Part shown: positions 7,101 to 12,041 of the stretch, piece after piece | Layout of the letters: each line of letters begins with the position of its first letter | Position numbering within the stretch: the stretch's first letter is position 1 | NCBI GenBank assembly: GCA_035524895.1 | Contig: DATLFI010000014.1 | Span: 1 to 12,078 of the forward strand | DNA from: DATLFI01 sp035524895 | GTDB lineage: Bacteria > Acidobacteriota > Thermoanaerobaculia > Multivoradales > Multivoraceae | Reading direction: 5' to 3' | DNA: 12,078 nucleotides | Position numbers and translations under genes: made by a program | The notes under the pieces: generated by a model | Seen by the model: only the letters and a program-made list of their open reading frames with translations | Told to the model about the DNA's origin: nothing | The model's database searches: none

Positions 7101-7477
7101 GCGACGAGCTGCGCGCCTTCGCCAGCGCCGACATCACGCAGCTCGTTTGCGCCTTCTCGCGTCTTGACCTCGCGGGGGCCGGGCCGGACGGCGAGAGCTC
7201 CGGCGGCAGCAGATCGGCTGGCGCCACGACCCCTTCCGGAAGCAAAACGTACGTGCAACACCAGATCACAGCGCAGTCCGCCACTGTCTGGGAGCTGCTG
7301 GAGGAAGGGGCCGTGATCTACGTCTGCGGCGCCTCGCAGATGGCGGGCGAGGTGCGACGAGCTTTCGGCGACGTCTACCGCAAGCAGACCGGCGGTGACG
7401 AAGCCGCAGCCGAGCGCTGGCTCGACGAGCTGCGCGACGCACGGCGGTATCTGGTCGACGTGTGGGCGACCGGTTGA
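4142..7477 (+). CDS. Self-sufficient cytochrome P450/NADPH-P450 reductase fusion, CYP102 (P450 BM3) family
   Basis: 1111 residues (BM3 has about 1049). It predicts a soluble fatty-acid hydroxylase that carries its own electron chain, NADPH to FAD to FMN to haem. The P450 domain (1-465) shows DESRFDK, FAGDGLFT, HILLPSFSQQAMKGYH, the I-helix AGHETTSG (270-277), ExxR in NESLRLWP (328-335), and the haem loop FGNGQRACIG with Cys412. By alignment, BM3 F87 is F91, R47 is R51, T268 is T274 and F393 is F405, but Y51 is replaced by V55. A linker (about 466-507) contains a QSQSQSQ repeat. The FMN domain begins LVLFGSNMGTAEG (511-523). The FAD/NADPH part has STRHIELALP, RPRYYSISSSP (866-876), GPGTGIAPFRGF (943-954), CGASQM and the terminal FAD-stacking Trp1108. 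A Gly/Ser-rich stretch of 27 residues (1008-1034) replaces about five in BM3. The ATG at 4142 matches the BM3 N-terminus but has no Shine-Dalgarno sequence. The substrate is inferred from the family. Confidence 0.95.
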   Translation: MPEPGPRPIPQPPEKLLLGNVLDLGRETQVQDLMRLAREYGEIFYLQLAGRRLVVVSSHRLVDELSDESRFDKRIWAPLRNLRAFAGDGLFTAHTFEPNWPKAHHILLPSFSQQAMKGYHPMMLDIARQLLDRWARQNPGDEVDVPDTMTRLTLDTIGLCGFDFRFNSFYRERMHPFIRAMTRAMSIALGRSVRPDISNRLLFRENQRFRRSIELMNETVDGIIRERRRGGDLAAKQDLLAAMLLGRDPHTGEGLDDLNIRYQILTFLIAGHETTSGLLSFALYFLVQHPAVLEQARSEVDRVLGGDLDRDPSFRDVTELRVVRQVLNESLRLWPTAPMFALFPKEGTTTLGGAYQVDKRDAIAVLAPMLHRDPAVWGRNPEVFDLAHFSPEAEAALPPNAFKPFGNGQRACIGRQFAMHEATLALGMILQRFELHDHRNYQLRVKETLTLKPEDFFLRVVPRAPRIPAPVARPASPQAQAIRPAAAEHGGTLAEPRQSQSQSQNHGTPFLVLFGSNMGTAEGLANRIAEDGEARGFAVTIAPLDDFVGRLPAAGAVTVVTSSYNGTPPDNAVAFCRWLHDEALAPDALAGVRYAVFGCGHRDWASTYQHVPQLVDSLLAEHGAERIHALGAGDGGGDFDGDFEGWYQGFWPRVGERLGVDAPARAEVLTTRGRAQLRVEVVEDSQAHPFVEAFGARPMVVVENREIQGPGAGRSTRHIELALPAGVSYETGDHLGVIAHNDEALARRVAARFGFDEHSRVRVTRAGAGKSELPLGQTIGVVRLLRDYVELQDPATRNQLEHLAEHAPCPPDQKLLRSLCLDDEAARNSFRAEVLEKRRSVFDLLEELPSCELPFESFLSMLPPLRPRYYSISSSPRKYERILSITVGVACGPARSGRGEFRGVCSSYLAERPRGSSVWAFVRDTGSAFRPPKSPRTPMILVGPGTGIAPFRGFLQDRLDQREKGVRVGRSLLFFGCRHPDHDFLYRDELRAFASADITQLVCAFSRLDLAGAGPDGESSGGSRSAGATTPSGSKTYVQHQITAQSATVWELLEEGAVIYVCGASQMAGEVRRAFGDVYRKQTGGDEAAAERWLDELRDARRYLVDVWATG
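5631..5654 (+). repeat. Hexanucleotide tandem repeat in the P450 linker
   Basis: Four perfect copies of GCCAGA, encoding alternating Gln-Ser in the linker between the haem and FMN domains. The unit is in frame, so copy-number change would lengthen or shorten the linker by two residues per unit. Confidence 0.85.
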
Positions 7478-7479
7478 TC

Positions 7480-7517
7480 GCGTGGTCCCCGAGAGCCGGG
7501 CCCGGCTCTGACCACGC
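7480..7517. terminator. Hairpin between convergent P450 and ychF genes
   Basis: The outer stem GCGTGGTC (7480-7487) pairs with GACCACGC (7510-7517). The inner perfect palindrome AGAGCCGGG/CCCGGCTCT (7492-7509) is joined to it by a four-base bulge. It begins two bases after the P450 stop and ends 48 bases from the ychF stop, so it could terminate transcription from both sides. There is no U tract on either strand, so the mechanism is not the classical intrinsic one. Confidence 0.55.
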
Positions 7518-7565
7518 CACTGCTGCGCAGAGGAATGGCCGAGGCGTCGCACCAAGTCTCTGGCG

Positions 7566-8663
7566 TCAGACGTTGAACAAAAAGTGCACGACTTCGCCGT
7601 CGCGCACGACGTAGTCCCTGCCCTCGGAGCGGCGGAGCCCGGCCTCCTTGGCGCCCTGCTCGCCTAGCCTCAGAAAGTCTTGGAGGGCGATGATCTCCGC
7701 GCGAATGAAACCGCGCTCGAAGTCGGTGTGGATCGCACCCGCGGCCTTGGCGGCGGTGGCACCGACGGGAACGGTCCAGGCACGCACCTCCTTCGGACCC
7801 ACAGTGAAGAAGGTGTGCAGGCCCAGCAACCGGTAGCCGGCGCGGACCAGGCGGTGGAGACCGGGCTCCTCGAGCCCGAGCTCGCGAAGCAGCTCGGCGC
7901 GTTCGGCGTCGTCCAGGTCGACCAGCTCGGACTCGAGCTGTGCGCAGAGCACCACCAACTCGGCTCCCTCGTCGATGGCGATCTGCTCGACCGCCGCGAC
8001 GTGCGGGTTCTCCGCTGTGCCCGCGATGCCGCGCTCGTCGACGTTCGCAACATAGAGCACCGGTCGCAACGTGAGCAGCGGGAAAGGCCGCAGCAGCTTC
8101 GACTCGTTGAGGCCGAGCTCGAGGCCCCGAGCCGGGCGACCAGCCGCGAGGTGAGCCTGCAATCGCTCGAGCAGCGCGAGCTGCGCCTTGACCTCGGGCT
8201 CACCGCCCTTCGCCTGACGACCAAGGCGCATCGCGGCCTTCTCCACCGTCTCGAGGTCCGCGAGCACCAGCTCCGTGTCGATGACCTCGATATCGCGCCG
8301 GGGATCGACCTCACCCATGACGTGGACCACGTTCTCGTCCTCGAAGCAACGCACGACGTGGGCGATCGCTTGGACCTCGCGGATGTGTGACAGAAACTGG
8401 TTGCCCAGGCCTTCGCCCTCGGCGGCGCCCTGCACGAGCCCCGCGATGTCGACGAACGTCATGACCGCAGGTGTCACCTTGTGCGGTCGCGCCTTGGCCG
8501 CCAGCGCATCGAGCCGAGCATCGGGCACCGGGACGACGCCGGTGGACGGGTCGATCGTGCAGAACGGATAGTTGGCCGCCGCCACGCCCACGCGGGTGAG
8601 CGCGTTGAACAGGGTCGACTTGCCGACGTTGGGCAGGCCGACGATGCCGCAACTGAATCCCAA
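7566..8663 (-). CDS. ychF: YchF/OLA1-family redox- and ribosome-associated P-loop ATPase
   Basis: 365 residues, against 363 in E. coli. The start is a TTG at 8663, chosen because GGAGAGGA lies eight bases upstream and because it gives the family N-terminus (M)GFSCGIVGLPNVGKST. The frame stays open to 8954 but that extension lacks family character. Motifs: Walker A GLPNVGKST (9-17), G3 DIAGLVQGA (72-80), HIREVQAIAHVVRCF in the helical hairpin region, and NVDE (207-210) in place of the NKxD of GTPases, the signature that makes this family prefer ATP. The C-terminal TGS-like domain has FTVGPKEVRAWTVPVGATA, IHTDFERGFIRAE and GEQGAKEAG, ending DYVVRDGEVVHFLFNV. YchF binds the ribosome and is linked to oxidative-stress control. 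The gene is convergent with the P450 gene and divergent from the response regulator. Its usual neighbour pth is absent here. Confidence 0.97.
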   Translation of the reverse strand: MGFSCGIVGLPNVGKSTLFNALTRVGVAAANYPFCTIDPSTGVVPVPDARLDALAAKARPHKVTPAVMTFVDIAGLVQGAAEGEGLGNQFLSHIREVQAIAHVVRCFEDENVVHVMGEVDPRRDIEVIDTELVLADLETVEKAAMRLGRQAKGGEPEVKAQLALLERLQAHLAAGRPARGLELGLNESKLLRPFPLLTLRPVLYVANVDERGIAGTAENPHVAAVEQIAIDEGAELVVLCAQLESELVDLDDAERAELLRELGLEEPGLHRLVRAGYRLLGLHTFFTVGPKEVRAWTVPVGATAAKAAGAIHTDFERGFIRAEIIALQDFLRLGEQGAKEAGLRRSEGRDYVVRDGEVVHFLFNV

Positions 8664-8671
8664 GACAGGAA

Positions 8672-8679
8672 TCCTCTCC
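8672..8679 (-). promoter_or_regulatory. Shine-Dalgarno site fixing the ychF TTG start
   Basis: GGAGAGGA on the - strand, eight bases before the TTG at 8663-8661. It supports a non-ATG start that agrees exactly with the conserved YchF N-terminus. Confidence 0.85.
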
Positions 8680-8688
8680 AAGGGGGCC

Positions 8689-8749
8689 GCGGTCGAAGCG
8701 ACCGCTAGGTCTCGAGGCTGGTGAGCAGGCAGCGCGACCGGTCGGTCGC
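8689..8749 (-). promoter_or_regulatory. Two small hairpins in the ychF leader
   Basis: GCGGTCG-AAG-CGACCGC (8689-8705) and GCGACC-GGTC-GGTCGC (8734-8749) are perfect stems sharing the same core sequence, lying 26 and 71 bases before the ychF start codon. They could form in the ychF mRNA leader. Whether the ychF transcript begins upstream of them is unknown. Confidence 0.4.
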
Positions 8750-8889
8750 AAACCGAGGGGCAGCGGAGGGTAGCACCGTCGGGCGCTTCTTCCCAAGGAG
8801 TTGGAAAACTTCCAGAACGAATCGCTCCAAGAGTTACCTTTTCCAGTGAGAGCCGGGGTGCTCTGCACCTGCATTGTCCCAGCGTGTAG

Positions 8890-9010
8890 GCCTGCGCAGC
8901 AGGCACTCTTCCTGGTCTGACGCGCCGGATTTCCTCCGGCAACCGCGGGCGCACAAGCGGCCGTGACCGCCTGTACGACTAAGCGCGGCCGGGGCGGGGC
9001 CCGGCCGCTT
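8890..9010. repeat. Series of three hairpins upstream of the response regulator
   Basis: GCCTGC-GCA-GCAGGC (8890-8904), GCCGGA-TTTCC-TCCGGC (8924-8940), and AAGCGCGGCCGGG with CCCGGCCGCTT (8981-8993 with 9000-9010, two-base bulge). They are spaced 19 and 40 bases apart and followed three bases later by the larger palindrome. Together they suggest a structured RNA or a protein-binding region. Confidence 0.5.
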
Positions 9011-9013
9011 CAC

Positions 9014-9046
9014 GCAGTCGTCCATGGGCGGCCCATGGACGACTGC
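9014..9046. repeat. 33-base near-perfect palindrome
   Basis: Arms GCAGTCGTCCATGGGC (9014-9029) and GCCCATGGACGACTGC (9031-9046) are exact reverse complements around one central G. It lies 63 bases before the response-regulator ATG. It could be an operator, a very stable RNA hairpin in the leader, or a mobile-element remnant. No second copy is in the window. Confidence 0.9.
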
Positions 9047-9095
9047 TATGGCATGGCACTTGCTGCCGCCATGGCAGGGGGTGGCCGAGCAGACC

Positions 9096-9100
9096 AAGGA
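9096..9100 (+). promoter_or_regulatory. Shine-Dalgarno site fixing the response-regulator start
   Basis: AAGGA, nine bases before the ATG at 9110. It argues against the upstream in-frame starts at 8963 and 9053 in the palindrome region. Confidence 0.65.
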
Positions 9101-9109
9101 ACCAAACAG

Positions 9110-9583
9110 ATGTTCACCTCAGGCTCCGAGACAACCCTCCATCCGGCCACCGACTTTGCAATCGTGACCGAACTTCTCCCGACCGACGCTCCCGACATCG
9201 TAGTGGTCGAGGACGACGACGGAATACGCGAGGCGCTCGGATGCCTGCTCGAAGGCTGGGGCTATAGCGTACGCTCAGCCGAGAACGGTGCCCGCGGCCT
9301 GGCGCTCATCCTCGAGCTGCCCCCGCGGGTAGCCGTTGTCGACATCTCGATGCCGAAGCTCGATGGATATGAGCTGGCTCGCCGCGTTCGCGCGGCGCTC
9401 GGAAGTGAGGGCATCACGTTGGTGGCGCTCACCTCGTTCAGCAGGCAGGCCGACCGCAATCGGGCGCTCGACGCCGGCTTCGACATCCATCTGACCAAGC
9501 CGGCGACGCTCGAGCTGCTGCGGCAGGCGGTCGCGCCCAGCCCCGACAGTGGCGTTGATAGTGCAGTTGCAGTTGCTTCCTGA
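9110..9583 (+). CDS. Single-domain (receiver-only) response regulator
   Basis: 157 residues from the ATG at 9110. One REC domain spans about 28-141: acidic pocket VVVEDDDGIREAL (Asp35/Asp36), phosphoacceptor Asp78 in VVDISMPKLDGYELA, switch Thr108 in VALTSF, and Lys130 in HLTKPA. Before it is a 27-residue Ser/Thr-rich tail, and after it a short tail without fold (PSPDSGVDSAVAVAS). There is no DNA-binding or enzymatic output domain and the tail is too short for one, so it would act through protein contacts, like the receivers that end hybrid kinases or CheY-type relays. The AL..F.....R..AL.AGF..HLTKP pattern is typical of hybrid-kinase receivers. No histidine kinase is in the window, so it is an orphan. 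Its stop codon lies in the first copy of a 13-base direct repeat. Confidence 0.9.
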   Translation: MFTSGSETTLHPATDFAIVTELLPTDAPDIVVVEDDDGIREALGCLLEGWGYSVRSAENGARGLALILELPPRVAVVDISMPKLDGYELARRVRAALGSEGITLVALTSFSRQADRNRALDAGFDIHLTKPATLELLRQAVAPSPDSGVDSAVAVAS

Positions 9584-9604
9584 CGAGGCTGTTCCTGACG
9601 AGGC
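9577..9604. repeat. Direct repeat over the response-regulator stop codon
   Basis: TTCCTGACGAGGC occurs at 9577-9589 and again at 9592-9604, a period of 15 bases. The first copy holds the TGA stop. It looks like a small tandem duplication of the 3' end. Confidence 0.85.
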
Positions 9605-9613
9605 GGCGTCAGG
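9594..9613. terminator. Hairpin between convergent response-regulator and phosphatase genes
   Basis: CCTGACG (9594-9600), loop AGGCGG, CGTCAGG (9607-9613): a perfect seven-pair stem in the 39-base gap between two convergent genes. There is no U tract on either side. The second copy of the direct repeat supplies its left arm. Confidence 0.5.
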
Positions 9614-9622
9614 CTGCCGTGG

Positions 9623-10150
9623 TCAGGGGTCGCCGTAGCGGCGGCGCTCTAGGGCTGCCCGACCACCTGCCAACCGGACGACCCAGAGAGCGCCATAGAC
9701 GACCTCGTCCTCACGCAACGGCGGCGTCACGCCGAGACGCGCGGCGATCTCCGGGATCGTGTTGGAGTGCCCGGACACCACTGCCGCCTGCCCGGGAGCC
9801 AGCTCGCGGACTCTGGCTACGACGTCGTCGTAGGCGTGGGCGTCGATCGTCTCGACGTCGAGACCGAGCCGCCCTGCGAGCGGCGTCACCGTGAGCCGGG
9901 TGCGCGGAAACTGCGAGGCGAGCACCACGACGATCGGTTCATGCGCGAGCTGCCCGGCGAGCGCCTCGGCGCGAGCGCGACCGAGCTCGGTCAGACCCGA
10001 CTCGTCGCTCTCGTCGATCTTCTCTGCATGGCGCAGCAAGTAGACGGTGATGCCGTCCGCCGCGGACTCGCGCTGTGCCGAAGCGGCGCAGGCACCATGG
10101 AAAGCCAGCGTAAGCAGCGCCACGAGAGCCGAGGCCCGGGTGCCAATCAT
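9623..10150 (-). CDS. Exported histidine-phosphatase (SixA/phosphoglycerate-mutase-like) protein
   Basis: 175 residues from the ATG at 10150, chosen because AGGG lies nine bases upstream; the ATG at 10159 abuts that site. The N-terminus MIGTRASALVALLTLAFHGACAASAQ is a signal peptide, probably cut after ASAQ or earlier. The GAC before position 22 is a poor lipobox (His at -3), so a lipoprotein is less likely. The branch-1 histidine phosphatase motifs follow: TVYLLRHAEK with Arg40-His41, LTELGRARAEAL, Arg83 in SQFPRTRLT, and His128 in VVSGHSNT. The RHAE form and small size are SixA-like. The reaction would be dephosphorylation through a phospho-His41 intermediate, in the periplasm; the substrate is unknown. 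It starts 20 bases after the SDR stop on the same strand, so it is probably the last gene of that operon. A link to acyl-thioester chemistry is not evident. Confidence 0.82.
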   Translation of the reverse strand: MIGTRASALVALLTLAFHGACAASAQRESAADGITVYLLRHAEKIDESDESGLTELGRARAEALAGQLAHEPIVVVLASQFPRTRLTVTPLAGRLGLDVETIDAHAYDDVVARVRELAPGQAAVVSGHSNTIPEIAARLGVTPPLREDEVVYGALWVVRLAGGRAALERRRYGDP

Positions 10151-10170
10151 GGTCGTCATCCCTGTTGGGC

Positions 10171-11094
10171 TCAGACGGGATCCCAGGAGAAGACGTCTCC
10201 CGATCGATCGAGCGGATGGAACGAGGCGCGCAACGCCGGCAACGCGTGCTCGGCGACCGTCTCGGGCGTCCAACCCTCGGCTCGGTGCACCGAGCGCGCG
10301 GGCCGAGGCTGCGTCATCAGGAAAATCTCGTTCATGCGCACCGCGAAGACCTGGCCCGTGACCTCCTTCGCAGCGTCACTGCACAGGCAGACCGCCAGCG
10401 GCGCGATGTGCTCCGGCTTCATCTGCTTGATCTTCTCCACCCGCGCCTGTTGCGCCGGGTCCTGTGTGGTGGGGATCGTCGCGATCAGCCGGCTCCAGGC
10501 GAACGGGGCGATACAGTTCGAGCGGACCTCGTAGCGCGCCATGTCGAGCGCGATCGACTTCGAGAGCCCGACGATGCCTAGCTTCGCGGCCGCGTAGTTC
10601 GCCTGTCCGAAGTTGCCGATCAAACCCGAGGTCGAGGTCATGTGCACGAAGGCGCCGCCGACCCGCTGACGGAAGTGTGTGGCGGCGGCGCGGCTGACGT
10701 TGAAGCCGCCCTTGAGATGCACCGCGATCACGGCATCCCAGTCGGCCTCGGTCATCTTGTGGAAGATGACGTCGCGCAGGATGCCGGCGTTGTTGACCAC
10801 GCAGTCGAGCTGGCCGAACTCGTCCAGCGCCTGCTCGACGATGCGGTGCGCAGCGTCCCAATCGGCGACGCTGTCGTAGTTGGCCACCGCCACGCCACGC
10901 GCGGCGCGGATCTCGTCGACCACCTGCTGCGCGGGCGTTTGATCCGCGCCCTCTCCGCTCTCGCTCCCACCGACGTCGTTCACGACGACCTTCGCGCCGC
11001 GCGCCGCCATCAGCTTGGCGATCTCGCGACCGATACCGCGGCCCGCTCCGGTGACGATGGCGACCTTGTCGAGAAGGAGCGGAGATGGAGTCAT
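10171..11094 (-). CDS. SDR-family (3R)-hydroxyacyl-CoA dehydrogenase, MFE-2/17beta-HSD4-like
   Basis: 307 residues. Rossmann motif TGAGRGIG (15-22), Asp40 in VVVND (NAD preference), NNAGILRD (101-108), and catalytic Ser154, Tyr167 and Lys171 in TSTSGLIGNFGQANYAAAK. NYDSV, GILRD and GNFGQANY are characteristic of the dehydrogenase domain of peroxisomal multifunctional enzyme 2 (HSD17B4), rather than of FabG. It has a tail after about residue 255 (RSVHRAEGWTPETVAEHALPAL) seen in bacterial relatives. The expected reaction is NAD-linked interconversion of (3R)-hydroxyacyl-CoA and 3-oxoacyl-CoA. The ATG at 11094 lies two bases after the MaoC stop, so translation is probably coupled; AAGGA is further off, 13 bases upstream. 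With the two hot-dog genes before it, this forms a split version of MFE-2. Steroid side-chain or fatty-acid substrates are both possible. Confidence 0.88.
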   Translation of the reverse strand: MTPSPLLLDKVAIVTGAGRGIGREIAKLMAARGAKVVVNDVGGSESGEGADQTPAQQVVDEIRAARGVAVANYDSVADWDAAHRIVEQALDEFGQLDCVVNNAGILRDVIFHKMTEADWDAVIAVHLKGGFNVSRAAATHFRQRVGGAFVHMTSTSGLIGNFGQANYAAAKLGIVGLSKSIALDMARYEVRSNCIAPFAWSRLIATIPTTQDPAQQARVEKIKQMKPEHIAPLAVCLCSDAAKEVTGQVFAVRMNEIFLMTQPRPARSVHRAEGWTPETVAEHALPALRASFHPLDRSGDVFSWDPV

Positions 11095-11096
11095 TG

Positions 11097-11519
11097 CTAC
11101 GGATCGATCCTTGCCGTGGCGCTTCCCGTCAACACCTCGACGCCATCCTGGTTGCGGGTCGAGATCTCGAGATCGACGAAGTTTCCGCCGCCCTCCTCGC
11201 GCAGGGCATGGACGGTGGCGGTCGCTCGCAGCGTGTCTCCGGGCCAGACCTGCGCCTTGAAGCGCACGCCGTAGCGGGTGAGTCGGCCGGCACCGACGTA
11301 GTTGGTCAGCATCTTGCCGGTCATGCCCATGGTCAGCATGCCGTGGGCAAAGACGGTTGGGTAGCCCGCGACCTTGGTCACGAACACCTCGTCGCTGTGC
11401 AGCGGGTTGTAGTCGCCGGACGCGCCCGCGTACTGCACGATCTGGGTGCGCGTGAGGTCGTCGACCAGCACCTCCTCGTGGGTGTCGCCGACCGCCAGCT
11501 TGGATGCGTGAAGCGGCAT
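11097..11519 (-). CDS. MaoC/HadB-type hot-dog dehydratase, catalytic subunit
   Basis: 140 residues with a single hot-dog fold. The R-hydratase signature is YAGASGDYNPLHSDE with Asp36 and His41 as the catalytic pair, followed by AHGMLTMGMTGKML (58-71). From memory, mycobacterial HadB (about 142 residues) has its catalytic Asp and His at the same numbers and the same AHGMLTMG block. The enzyme hydrates trans-2-enoyl thioesters to (3R)-hydroxyacyl thioesters, or the reverse in fatty-acid synthesis. The ATG at 11519 is preceded by GGGGAGGA at 11535-11528. It follows the FAS1-like gene after 36 bases and is followed at once by the SDR gene. It probably acts as a heterodimer with the upstream subunit, as in HadAB and ChsH1-ChsH2-type enzymes. 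Whether it works on CoA or ACP esters cannot be read from sequence; the SDR partner favours CoA. Confidence 0.9.
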   Translation of the reverse strand: MPLHASKLAVGDTHEEVLVDDLTRTQIVQYAGASGDYNPLHSDEVFVTKVAGYPTVFAHGMLTMGMTGKMLTNYVGAGRLTRYGVRFKAQVWPGDTLRATATVHALREEGGGNFVDLEISTRNQDGVEVLTGSATARIDP

Positions 11520-11540
11520 GTGTCTGGTCCTCCCCTCACC

Positions 11541-11560
11541 CCTGCTCAGCCCTGCTCAGC
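11541..11560. repeat. Tandem 10-base duplication at the 3' end of the FAS1-like gene
   Basis: CCTGCTCAGC occurs twice in a row at 11541-11560. On the - strand the TGA stop (11558-11556) lies in the first copy met and is repeated ten bases later. A degenerate third unit, TTTGCTCGAC, is adjacent at 11561-11570. Confidence 0.85.
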
Positions 11561-12041
11561 TTTGCTCGACGGCCTTCTCGGTCAGCACGCCGACCGAGCG
11601 CGCGGTGACCACCAGGTCACCGGCCTGGTCTCGATACTCGGTGATGGTCTCGCGGAACACCAGCTTCCCGCCGCGGCGGCCCTGCTTCTCCCAGGTCTCA
11701 CCGGGACGGACCCTGACCGTCAGCACGTCACCCGGCTTTGGGTTGCGGTGGTACTCGTAGTGCTGCTCGGCGTGGAGGCCGGTGCCACCGCCTTCGAGGC
11801 GCTTGGGGTCGCCGGTCGGCTCCTTGCCCGAGCCGAACCACTTCTCGCCGACCTTGGGACGCAAGAAATAGTCGGGATCAAACTGTGCGCTCGCCTGCAC
11901 GAACGTTGGCGGCGCGACGATGCCACCGGTCTCGGTACGCTTCGCCTGCTCGGCGTCGGCGTAGGCCGGGTTGGGATCGCCGATCGCGCGCGCGAACATC
12001 AGGATGTGACTCGCCTCGACGGGAAAACGGAACTCCGCCAT
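11556..12041 (-). CDS. FAS1-like/HadA-type hot-dog dehydratase, non-catalytic partner
   Basis: 161 residues (mycobacterial HadA is about 158). It matches the N-terminal MaoC-like (FAS1-like dehydratase) pattern: FARAIGDPNPAYAD (16-29), GGIVAPPTFV (39-48), then LHAEQHYEYHRNPKPGDVLT (89-108) and VFRETITEYRDQAGDLVVTA. In the loop equivalent to the catalytic GDYNPLH of the next gene, the Asp is kept (Asp22) but the His position is Tyr27, so this half is probably structural and shapes the substrate tunnel. The ATG at 12041 has GGAGG four bases upstream. It is the first visible gene of the leftward operon; the promoter, if local, must lie in or beyond the last 37 bases of the window. In eukaryotic MFE-2 the two halves are fused into one hydratase-2 domain; here they are separate genes. 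Confidence 0.87.
   Translation of the reverse strand: MAEFRFPVEASHILMFARAIGDPNPAYADAEQAKRTETGGIVAPPTFVQASAQFDPDYFLRPKVGEKWFGSGKEPTGDPKRLEGGGTGLHAEQHYEYHRNPKPGDVLTVRVRPGETWEKQGRRGGKLVFRETITEYRDQAGDLVVTARSVGVLTEKAVEQS

Larger units (their letters stand above)
8664..9109. other. Structured intergenic region between divergent ychF and response-regulator genes
   Basis: 446 bases with no supported protein gene; open frames from both sides extend in but lack family matches. It holds the two ychF-leader hairpins, a less GC-rich stretch (about 8790-8840) likely to contain the promoters, with a small palindrome TGGAA-AAC-TTCCA (8802-8814), and then four successive hairpins at 8890-9046. I cannot assign -35/-10 boxes. 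I found no tRNA-like cloverleaf and no known small-RNA signature. Confidence 0.5.

Noticed and set aside
4618..7167. 849-residue open frame on the + strand inside the P450 gene
   Set aside because: Frame-shifted shadow rich in Arg and Pro; the P450 frame is intact from end to end.
5711..7555. 614-residue open frame on the - strand
   Set aside because: Antisense shadow of the reductase domains, which are unambiguous on the + strand.
8924..8940. RNase P-like GGAGGAAATCCGG on the - strand
   Set aside because: It only resembles the GAGGAAAGTCCGG core; the other conserved RNase P regions are not present nearby.
8664..8954. 97-residue N-terminal extension of ychF
   Set aside because: The conserved N-terminus starts at the TTG at 8663, with an ideal Shine-Dalgarno sequence just upstream.
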